Position numbers and translations under genes: made by a program. From a bacterium (GTDB lineage Bacteria > Patescibacteriota > Dojkabacteria > JAKAPS01 > JAJZLI01), in the NCBI GenBank assembly GCA_027459825.1, contig DAIDGT010000008.1, positions 1 to 35,645 of the forward strand: a DNA stretch of 35,645 nt, written 5' to 3'. Of the stretch, positions 19,313 through 27,239 are shown one piece after another (the first letter of the stretch is position 1; every line of letters begins with the position of its first letter). The notes beneath the pieces are model-generated. The model was given only the letters and a program-made list of their open reading frames with translations. It was not told where the DNA came from and ran no database searches.

Positions 19313-20617
19313 TTATCCCTGTGCAATCATCCCTATTCCAGATACTTGAGTGGAGTTCCAATCTTCTCCTTGAGGTATTCCAGATGCAGTTCCTGTTACT
19401 GTAAAAGTAGCTCCATTTTGTGATTGCCCATTGGTATTTGTTGCCTGTAATCCATAAGTATTAAATCCTGAATTTGTTGTATTCCATGAACCTGTGAGTC
19501 CATTTGTTACTTGTATATTAACAGGACCAAATGTATCATTGACTGTATCTCCATTTGCCTTGACATTACCCTCTACATTGAAATATAGCCTTGGAGTAAA
19601 TGTCATTGGAATTTCAGCTATAGCTGTTCCATTTTCATAAAATATTGCAGTGTTAGATCCTTGCCACCATGCAAGTTCTATAGTTGTTGCATTATTAGAT
19701 GCTGGTTCTATATATTGGTAAGTAAATGTTCCGTTTTGAACTCTCTCCCATACAAATTGAGGAGTTCCATTTGATTCTACATCTCCTGTATCGCTTTGTA
19801 TCCCAACTGATAGTGCATCGTTACTTCCATCATGCATATTAATATATGCACTGTTTCCTGATCCTGTTCCATTCTCTGTAATAGTATCTGTATATGTTGC
19901 GTATGGGCTACCTGAAGGAATTGTTATCTGTGGTAAATTTACCGATCCATTAGAGAAATTTATATTTTCAAATGTTGTATCACATATATCTCCAGTATCT
20001 CTACCTGCTGCCAAAAATGAAATTGACGGATTATTTTCTACGACTGGGTAAACCCCTAATGTCTTTGTACTGTCTATTGTTACAGATATTCCGGTTGCAG
20101 TCCATGTGAATTCAAAATGATGTGCATATCCTGTAACTGCATTATCTGGCCAATATCCACCAACTGGTACTCCGTTTGCTGCTCCTTCTATCATAAGAGT
20201 TGTTCCTGTAGGAGATACTCCTGGATCATGTATAAGTCCAAATGCTATATAGTTTTTAGGATCATTCCAAAATTGTACAAAACCTTTGTATCCTGTTCCT
20301 GAACCATAACTACATGATCCTCCGGGACAGTATGTTCCAATAAGATCTACATTCAATGTTCCTGAGGAATTTCCTCTATATGATAATGTTGCTCCACTTT
20401 CATAATTAACAGGTCCTGTGCCCCATGCCCCTTGTGTTTGCCTTTGTCCCCACGCATGTACTGTCTCAAGAGAAGTACTAACAGTTGAGTGTAATCCAGA
20501 ATCTAAAGATATTGGGGTTGCATTTGCAACCATAGCATAAGATTTATGCGTAAGAAAAAAGGATAATATGAATATTATAGGTAGAGAAAATAAAATTTTC
20601 TTTGTTAATAATTGCAT
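19313..20617 (-). CDS. Secreted protein with probable concanavalin A/LamG-like beta-sandwich domains
   Basis: Signal peptide (ILFSLPIIFILSFFLTHKSYAM); Gly/Ser/Thr-rich beta-strand pattern in two segments. Tracked start is 20623; the second ATG (20617) fits the predicted promoter better. Confidence 0.7.
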   Translation of the reverse strand: MQLLTKKILFSLPIIFILSFFLTHKSYAMVANATPISLDSGLHSTVSTSLETVHAWGQRQTQGAWGTGPVNYESGATLSYRGNSSGTLNVDLIGTYCPGGSCSYGSGTGYKGFVQFWNDPKNYIAFGLIHDPGVSPTGTTLMIEGAANGVPVGGYWPDNAVTGYAHHFEFTWTATGISVTIDSTKTLGVYPVVENNPSISFLAAGRDTGDICDTTFENINFSNGSVNLPQITIPSGSPYATYTDTITENGTGSGNSAYINMHDGSNDALSVGIQSDTGDVESNGTPQFVWERVQNGTFTYQYIEPASNNATTIELAWWQGSNTAIFYENGTAIAEIPMTFTPRLYFNVEGNVKANGDTVNDTFGPVNIQVTNGLTGSWNTTNSGFNTYGLQATNTNGQSQNGATFTVTGTASGIPQGEDWNSTQVSGIGMIAQG

Positions 20618-20626
20618 GATCATACA

Positions 20627-20655
20627 ATATTAAATAATAAGAAAATAAATGTCAA
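20627..20655 (-). promoter_or_regulatory. Predicted promoter for the secreted protein
   Basis: On minus strand: TTGACA, 17-nt spacer, TAATAT, 9 nt before ATG at 20617. Confidence 0.6.
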
Positions 20656-20657
20656 CC

Positions 20658-21548
20658 TTAACGTATAGATATATATTTTATTATGTATAGTAACTTCATT
20701 GTGTAGTAAACTATAATGTTTGTGATAATACTGTGCTTATTTTTGTAATATTTTTTATAGAAAAGTATCATTGAATCGGAGTATGCTTTTGCCCATCTTC
20801 GTTTAATGTTTATATCTGCTTTAGAAAACTTTTTGCTTGACTTCTTTAGTCCTCCGGATGCTCCTTTGTAATGCATAGTGTTTGTTTTGGGATAATATTT
20901 TATTTGCCATCCTGCAAGTTTTGTTCTATAGCATAAATCAATATCTTCTCCCATTGCCCAGAAATCTTCATCAAAGAAACCAATTCCTTCCTTTTTTTTG
21001 TTTCCAAATAAAACTTCTCTTCTTATAAACATGAATGCTCCTGTACATACATCTATATGCGCTTCTTTATCATCAGGTATGTCATTCATGTTATATCCTG
21101 AAAATGTTTTTGATATTTTATCCATGTGAAATATTTTACCGATGCTATTTTTGATAGTAGGGAATCTTCTTTTGCACGCAAGATCTAGCTTCCCATTTGG
21201 TAGGAGTATCTTGCATGTAGCAATACCGACTTTAGGTTTTTTTTCCATGTATGTATATAAGATTCCAAGAGTGTCTTTTTCTAGCTTTGTATCAGGATTT
21301 AATATAAGTATATATTTACCTTTTGCTATTTTTAACCCCTGATTATTACCTTTAGAAAATCCAACATTTTCTTTGTTTTTAATATATTTAATTTTATTTT
21401 TTTCCTTAAATAATTTGTAAGTATCGTCATTTCCATTATCAATGACAATAATTTCTATATTTTTATTACTTTTTAATGATGCAATACATTCTTTAAGTAA
21501 ATTTTTTACATTGTAAGTTAAAATTATAATGGATATATCTATTTTCAT
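20658..21548 (-). CDS. GT2 family glycosyltransferase (rhamnosyltransferase-like)
   Basis: DISIIILTYNVKNLLKECIASLKSN, VIDNGNDD, GFSKGNNQGLKIAKGKYILILNPDT, FMFIRREVL, FFDEDFWAMGEDIDLCYRTKLAGW. Confidence 0.9.
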   Translation of the reverse strand: MKIDISIIILTYNVKNLLKECIASLKSNKNIEIIVIDNGNDDTYKLFKEKNKIKYIKNKENVGFSKGNNQGLKIAKGKYILILNPDTKLEKDTLGILYTYMEKKPKVGIATCKILLPNGKLDLACKRRFPTIKNSIGKIFHMDKISKTFSGYNMNDIPDDKEAHIDVCTGAFMFIRREVLFGNKKKEGIGFFDEDFWAMGEDIDLCYRTKLAGWQIKYYPKTNTMHYKGASGGLKKSSKKFSKADINIKRRWAKAYSDSMILFYKKYYKNKHSIITNIIVYYTMKLLYIIKYISIR

Positions 21549-21641
21549 ATTTTTGAATTATATTACATTTTATTACTTTTGTTGACTATACTTTATAAAT
21601 TTTATGTTTAGGGATATTTAATATATAATTCTTTATAAATT

Positions 21642-22403
21642 ATGACTAAGAACGATAAAGATTTATTATTTGAGTTTGTAAAAACTGATTTCACTTTGAG
21701 ATATAACAATTCTATACTTGGATTTCTTTGGGCAGTATTAAAACCATTACTTATGTTTTCTGTCATGTATTTTGTATTTTCTTTTTTCATGGGAAATACA
21801 ATTAAGTATTATTCTCTTTACCTTTTAATTGGTATATTTATGTACAATTTCTTTCAAGAGGTGACAACAAATGGGTTAAATTCTTTACTGCAGAAGAAAG
21901 ATATTATCTTGAAAGTAAATTTCAAAAGATATCTTGCAGTAATTGGATCTACTTTGATTGCTGGTATCAATTTAGGGTTTAATCTTCTTGTTTCTGTGAT
22001 ATTTTTTGCATTTAATCATTTACTTCCGACTCCTCAGGGAATACTTTTTTTTCTTGTATCTATAATAATATTATATATTCTCGCATTGGGAATAGCTTTT
22101 TTCATTAGCATTCTCCATGTTAAGTTTAGGGATTTGCAACATATATGGGAAATATTAATGCTTATATTTTTCTACCTTACTCCAATTGTATATCCTATAT
22201 CCATTATCAAGGGGAAGTTTTCCCTTATAATATATGCAAATCCATTAACACATATTTTAACTTTTGGTAGGAATGTTCTAATATATGGGAAATTCTCTTC
22301 TGTCCTTTCTACTTTTATAATTTTAATTTCATCTCTTCTGTTGTTGTTGCTCGGTGTTCTGTTTTTTCAAAAGAATATTAAAAAAATTGCAGAGGAGTTT
22401 TAA
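21642..22403 (+). CDS. ABC-2 type polysaccharide export permease (Wzm/TagG-like)
   Basis: DFTLRYNNSILGFLWAVLKPLLMFSVMYFVFSFFMG and LTPIVYPISIIKGKFSLIIYANPLTHILTFGRNVLIYG signatures; six TM pattern; next to ATPase. Confidence 0.9.
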   Translation: MTKNDKDLLFEFVKTDFTLRYNNSILGFLWAVLKPLLMFSVMYFVFSFFMGNTIKYYSLYLLIGIFMYNFFQEVTTNGLNSLLQKKDIILKVNFKRYLAVIGSTLIAGINLGFNLLVSVIFFAFNHLLPTPQGILFFLVSIIILYILALGIAFFISILHVKFRDLQHIWEILMLIFFYLTPIVYPISIIKGKFSLIIYANPLTHILTFGRNVLIYGKFSSVLSTFIILISSLLLLLLGVLFFQKNIKKIAEEF

Positions 22404-22409
22404 TTATAT

Positions 22410-23585
22410 ATGGCAGTAATTGAAGTATCTAATATAACAAAAACATTTAGAATTCCTCAGGAAAGAAAAACTCAATTAAAGGAATATTTTGTAAATCCAT
22501 TTAAAAAAAATACTTATAAGGAATTTAAAGCATTAGATGATGTCTCTTTTTCTATAGAAAAGGGAGAGTTTGTAGGTATTATCGGGCGTAATGGATCTGG
22601 TAAAAGTACCCTTTTAAAAATCATTTCTGGTATTTTCCTTCCAAATAAGGGATATGTGAAAACTGATGGGAATGTAATCCCGTTTTTAGAGCTTGGTGTA
22701 GGTTTTAATATGGAGCTTACCGCAAAAGAAAATATATTCTTAAATGGAGTAATTTTGGGTATGTCTAGATCTTCTCTGCAGTCTAAATATAAAGACATTA
22801 TTAATTTTGCGGAACTTGAAGGTTTTGAAAATACTCAATTAAAGAACTTTTCTTCTGGTATGCAGGTTAGATTAGCATTTTCAATTGCTATGCAAGCGAA
22901 AGGAGATATTTATATTTTAGATGAAGTTTTAGCTGTTGGGGATATGAATTTTCAACAAAAGTGTTTTAATACCTTTAGAAAATTAAAGAAAGAAGGGAAG
23001 ACAATAGTCTTCGTTTCTCATTCGATGGGTGCTGTAGAAGAATTTTGTGATAGAGTAATTTTACTTGATCATGGAAAAATTCAGGATGAAGGAGATGCTT
23101 TTGATGTGGTTAGGTATTATAGTGAAATGTCTCTTAAGAATGGAGAGAATACTTCCATTAACAAGGTAAGTAAAGGTGAAGGAATAGTTTCTGTAAAAGC
23201 TTTGAATCTAAAATTAGAAGAATCTTCTTCTTTCAATATGGGAGATTACATAAAACTACGTATAAATTATAGTTTTAAGGGTAATATTAAAAATCCTATT
23301 TTTGAAGTTAATTTATATAGAAATGATGGGTTATGTGTTGCATCTTTAAATACTCAAGATTCCGAAGTTGAGATTAATCAAATAAATGGAAATTCTTTTA
23401 TTGATTTAAATATTGATAATATAAATTTTTTTGCTGGATCATATAATGTTTCTGTAATTCTTTTCAGTGAAGACTTTTCTACTGAAATTTCATTTTTAGA
23501 AAACGCATGTTCTTTTGAAATTTTTTCTCAAAAAGAAAGACAGTCAGGTGTTGTAGAGATATTAGGAAAGTGGGAAGAAAAATAG
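22410..23585 (+). CDS. ABC transporter ATPase with C-terminal Wzt-like domain
   Basis: Walker A GIIGRNGSGKSTLLK, LSSG-type signature KNFSSGMQVRLAFSIAM, Walker B IYILDEVLAVGD, H-loop VFVSHSMG; about 150 aa extra C-terminal beta domain. Confidence 0.93.
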   Translation: MAVIEVSNITKTFRIPQERKTQLKEYFVNPFKKNTYKEFKALDDVSFSIEKGEFVGIIGRNGSGKSTLLKIISGIFLPNKGYVKTDGNVIPFLELGVGFNMELTAKENIFLNGVILGMSRSSLQSKYKDIINFAELEGFENTQLKNFSSGMQVRLAFSIAMQAKGDIYILDEVLAVGDMNFQQKCFNTFRKLKKEGKTIVFVSHSMGAVEEFCDRVILLDHGKIQDEGDAFDVVRYYSEMSLKNGENTSINKVSKGEGIVSVKALNLKLEESSSFNMGDYIKLRINYSFKGNIKNPIFEVNLYRNDGLCVASLNTQDSEVEINQINGNSFIDLNIDNINFFAGSYNVSVILFSEDFSTEISFLENACSFEIFSQKERQSGVVEILGKWEEK

Positions 23586-23645
23586 GTCTTGAATTATGTA
23601 AGCCATATATCCATTAATCTTTGTGTAATTTGTTAATAATATCTT

Positions 23646-24122
23646 TTAGCCTGAATTCTTGTAAGTTTTTCTTATGATGTTTTCAATTCTCTTCAAAATT
23701 GTAGATCTCTTAATAGGATTGGATTCTGCAATAAGTTTGGAAATTTCATATAACTTTTCTGTAGGTATTGATAGCCAGTATCCATTTATTGCAAGGTTAG
23801 TTAATAAACACACGCATGCTATTCTTTTATTTCCATTAATAAATGGATGTTGTTTTATAATTTTATAAAATAGTATGCTTGATTATTTTTCTAGTGTTGG
23901 ATATAGAGTAGTATTATAGTATCTTTGTTTAGGTATATTTAATATTCCTTCTATTTTGTTAATAGTACTTTGATCTAGGGGATCTATAGGTTCGTCATAA
24001 ATATAATTAATTTTTGTATATTCATAGACAACAAATTTAAATTCGTCAATATTTAAAAACTTATTCTTTTGATAATTTCTTGAATGTTTCCCCATATTCA
24101 TTAAGTGCTTTTTGTACAGCAT
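23646..24122 (-). pseudogene. Fic/Doc-family toxin gene interrupted by in-frame TAA
   Basis: Minus frame of the 23883..24122 ORF continues past TAA (23883-23885): LEK*SSILFYKIIKQHPFINGNKRIACVCLLTNLAINGYWLSIPTEKLYEISKLIAESNPIKRSTILKRIENIIRKTYKNSG*. HPFINGNKR is the Fic/Doc motif (23823-23849). Confidence 0.82.
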
Positions 24123-24204
24123 ATCTTAAGACTTCCTTTTTTTTCTTAGGGATTTTATTGTTTAATATATCTATATTTTTCTGAATGTCTGTAAGACTCA
24201 ACAT
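24061..24204 (-). CDS. Short putative antitoxin upstream of the Doc-like gene
   Basis: 47-aa minus-strand ORF MLSLTDIQKNIDILNNKIPKKKKEVLRYAVQKALNEYGETFKKLSKE*, absent from the ORF track because of length; overlaps the start of the doc frame. Confidence 0.55.
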   Translation of the reverse strand: MLSLTDIQKNIDILNNKIPKKKKEVLRYAVQKALNEYGETFKKLSKE

Positions 24205-24292
24205 AAGATATTTCTCTTATAATATATACCAATATAATTATATCATAATGGTGAATTGTATTTAAATCTTAGTAATTTATAATAATTAAAAG

Positions 24293-24308
24293 ACATACAT
24301 ATGTATGT
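24293..24308. terminator. 16-bp perfect palindrome, possible weak terminator for the minus-strand rmlB-GH18-S8-GT2 unit or a binding site
   Basis: acatacatatgtatgt immediately past the GT2 stop (24311); minus-strand continuation is cTTTTaattatt. Confidence 0.35.
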
Positions 24309-24310
24309 AG

Positions 24311-25117
24311 TCATAAATTCTTTAAATACTTTACATACTTTTTTGCAAATTCCCTATTTAAGTACATATATATGGGAAATTTTAATATATCATATACTTT
24401 TGCAATAATTATTTTCCTTTTTTTATATTTTCTTAATACTTTATATTTATTTTTTAAAGATAGTGTGAGGTTATTAATATTTTGTGTACTTCCTCTATAA
24501 TGTACAGCTTTTGCACTTGGTATACAGTAATTTTTATATCCAGCAATATTTATGCGTATTCCTAAATCTATATCTTCGTAATAAGATATAAATGTTGGGT
24601 CAAAAAAACCTACTTTGTCTATAACCTGTTTTTTATATATTGTTGCTGCAGCACAACATGCAAGTATTTCTTTATTCTTTTTAGGAAATTTTTTTATATC
24701 TTTTGCACTTCCACCTATATTTAGATATATTCCGCAACTATCTACTTTTGTTTTACTTGTATTTCTATATAGTGCCCCTTGTGCTGATGCTATTAATTTT
24801 TTCGTTTTGAGAATATTTATTATCTTTTTTATATATGTTTTTTCCAATATAACATCATGATTTAATGTTAATATATATTCTCCATTGGAAATTTTATATC
24901 CTTGGTTATTTGCCTCTGCGAAACCTGTATTATTTTTATTTTCTATAACTTTTATTTTTGCGTAATTTTTTAGTATTGTTTTTGTATTATCAGTTGAGTT
25001 ATTGTCTATAACTATAACCTCTATATTTTTATAACTTTGGTTAAAAACAGAATCAATGCACTCCTTTATGTAGTGTTCACTATTATATGTTACCAATATT
25101 ATACTTACCATTGACAT
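24311..25117 (-). CDS. GT2 family glycosyltransferase (rhamnosyltransferase-like)
   Basis: VSIILVTYNSEHYIKECIDSVFNQSYKNIEVIVIDNNSTD, GFAEANNQGYKISNGEYILTLNHDV, GFFDPTFISYYEDIDLGIRINIAGY. Confidence 0.9.
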   Translation of the reverse strand: MSMVSIILVTYNSEHYIKECIDSVFNQSYKNIEVIVIDNNSTDNTKTILKNYAKIKVIENKNNTGFAEANNQGYKISNGEYILTLNHDVILEKTYIKKIINILKTKKLIASAQGALYRNTSKTKVDSCGIYLNIGGSAKDIKKFPKKNKEILACCAAATIYKKQVIDKVGFFDPTFISYYEDIDLGIRINIAGYKNYCIPSAKAVHYRGSTQNINNLTLSLKNKYKVLRKYKKRKIIIAKVYDILKFPIYMYLNREFAKKYVKYLKNL

Positions 25118-25142
25118 ATTATGGAGGATTTTACTATAGATA

Positions 25143-27236
25143 TTAGTTTAATGTAACAGGAGGATAACTCTTATCGTATATTGACCCGAAAAACTGTGCA
25201 TTACCAAATGTGTATATAGCACCATCTTTTGTGAGTATGTAATATCCTCCATTGACCACTTTAAGTCCAATTGGTATATACGATGGAGCTCCTTTTATAT
25301 TGTACATTGACCCGAAAAACTGTGCATTGCCAAATGTGTATACAGCCCCGTCATTTGTTAGTAAATAATACCCTCCATTTGTTTGATAAAGTCCAATTGT
25401 TGTTGTGCTGATAGGGTTTGAAATATTATACATAGACCCATAGAAAGATGCATTGCCGAATGTATATACTGCTCCATTTAGAGTTAATATATAGTATCCA
25501 TTTCCATCTGCTGTTGTGTATATACCTATAGGAGTATTGCTTGCAGTCTCTTTATATCCAGAAATATTATACATAGACCCGAAAAATTTAGCACTGCCAA
25601 AAGTATACACTGCTCCATCTGTAGTCAAGATATAATATCCTTTTCCATCGGGAGTACTGGAGATTGAGATTGAGTTCATTACAAGAGGGTTTAATATGTT
25701 ATACATAGATCCAAAAAATTTGGCATTACCAAAAGTATAAACGGCCCCATTTGATGTTAGTATATAATAACCATTACTTGTTGTGACAAGATCTACAGGC
25801 TTATATACAACGTTAGAAAGATTTCCATAGTTTAGGTTATTCCCAAAAGATTCAACATTTCCATTTATTCCAAGTATGTCATAGCCTTGTGTTGGGGATT
25901 GAATTTGTAGCAGTGCATTAATATTCAACATCCCATAGCCGTAGGTGGTATTTATTCCTCCAATTGGAGAGGAGCTTTCTTTTAGGAGTAATCTTATATT
26001 TCCTGGTGACTGAATTCCATATTCTGATTCATATAGAGCAATTGCAGCAGAAACTTGTGGAGCAGAGAATGATGTTCCTTCTAGTGATTCATTAGAAAAT
26101 TCAGTATATGATGTTACATTTCCCGTATCATATCCTGTGTATGTTTGTTGAAAAAGTAATGGAGTTGTATCACCAACAGGCGCAACTATAGTCTGGCAGT
26201 TATTATCACTACTACAACCATAAGCAGAGTAGCTTGCAAGAGTTCCTTGTGCATTTGTTGCTCCTACTGCTATGACATTTGGGTACCCTGCGGGATATGA
26301 TAATGTTGATGCACCTGTATTCCCTGATGATGCAACTACTGAAATCCCATTATTTATTGCATCTTCAATTTCAGTTTCTTCAATGGATGATGGAGAGCTA
26401 GATTCAATACTTAAATTTATGATATTAGCATTATGATCTATTGCCCATTGTATTCCTAGAATTTCTGCTCCAAGAGGAATCCCATTTGCATCTCCAATTT
26501 CTATAGGCATAATTGATGTATTAAATGCTATACCTGCTGTTCCATATAGATTGGATCCACTACTATCTTGATTTGCGCTACTGGCGATAATTCCTGAGAC
26601 ATAAGTTCCGTGTCCTACAGTATCAATAGGTAAGTATTCATTCTGATTTTGTCCTTCATATGCTGCTAGTGCGTTATATGGATCTACAAAATTTGTATAT
26701 GATAACCCTGGTGCCTGCGCATACTGTGTTCCTGTAGAAGGATCAGTATAATTTTCATATGCCACACCACTATCTTCTACAGCAACTACAATATTTGATG
26801 TTCCCCCTAGTGAAGAGTTAAACCCTGAATTCTCTACAATTGGTGCATGAATAATGGGTAAGTTCTGCTGTTTTGTTATATCTATATTATTAGGTAATGA
26901 TGAAAATTTTCTTATATAATTAGGAGATATGTTATTAATATTATTATCTTCTTCAAGTCCTGCTAAAAAGTTAATGTAATTTTCTGTTTGAGGTTTTTTT
27001 ATTATATAAATATTATTATTTATTTTTGTTGCATCATTAGGATTTATTTGTTTTGGTGGTGTTGTATATTCAACTAACGCTTCATTAGTATCATAGCTTT
27101 TTCCATTAGTAAGTGAATATGCTTTATTTAGATCTGTTGGTATTCCTTGCGCGTATGTTGGCGTTTTATGTCTTCCAATTAATATACACAATATTATCCC
27201 TAGAGAGAAAATTATTAATACACTATATTTTTTCAT
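25143..27236 (-). CDS. Secreted subtilisin-like (S8) serine protease with C-terminal six-copy repeat domain
   Basis: Signal peptide; triad motifs VVAVEDSGVAYEN (Asp), GHGTYVSGIIAS (His), GTSFSAPQVSAAIALYES (Ser); C-terminal GYYILTxxGAVYTFGNAxFFGSMYNI repeats. Confidence 0.92.
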   Translation of the reverse strand: MKKYSVLIIFSLGIILCILIGRHKTPTYAQGIPTDLNKAYSLTNGKSYDTNEALVEYTTPPKQINPNDATKINNNIYIIKKPQTENYINFLAGLEEDNNINNISPNYIRKFSSLPNNIDITKQQNLPIIHAPIVENSGFNSSLGGTSNIVVAVEDSGVAYENYTDPSTGTQYAQAPGLSYTNFVDPYNALAAYEGQNQNEYLPIDTVGHGTYVSGIIASSANQDSSGSNLYGTAGIAFNTSIMPIEIGDANGIPLGAEILGIQWAIDHNANIINLSIESSSPSSIEETEIEDAINNGISVVASSGNTGASTLSYPAGYPNVIAVGATNAQGTLASYSAYGCSSDNNCQTIVAPVGDTTPLLFQQTYTGYDTGNVTSYTEFSNESLEGTSFSAPQVSAAIALYESEYGIQSPGNIRLLLKESSSPIGGINTTYGYGMLNINALLQIQSPTQGYDILGINGNVESFGNNLNYGNLSNVVYKPVDLVTTSNGYYILTSNGAVYTFGNAKFFGSMYNILNPLVMNSISISSTPDGKGYYILTTDGAVYTFGSAKFFGSMYNISGYKETASNTPIGIYTTADGNGYYILTLNGAVYTFGNASFYGSMYNISNPISTTTIGLYQTNGGYYLLTNDGAVYTFGNAQFFGSMYNIKGAPSYIPIGLKVVNGGYYILTKDGAIYTFGNAQFFGSIYDKSYPPVTLN
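25146..25886 (-). repeat. Six tandem 34-47 aa protein repeats in the S8 protease C-terminus
   Basis: Units start GYDILGINGNVESFG, GYYILTSNGAVYTFG, GYYILTTDGAVYTFG, GYYILTLNGAVYTFG, GYYLLTNDGAVYTFG, GYYILTKDGAIYTFG; the first unit is the most divergent. Confidence 0.92.
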
Positions 27237-27239
27237 ATT

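Noticed and set aside
23674-23868. Plus-strand 64-aa ORF
   Set aside because: Antisense to the Fic/Doc catalytic half (HPFINGNKR), which is the real coding signal.
23883-23885. TAA as possible recoding/readthrough signal in the Doc toxin
   Set aside because: Other genes in the window use TAA, TAG and TGA as normal stops; simple pseudogenisation or sequencing error is more likely.
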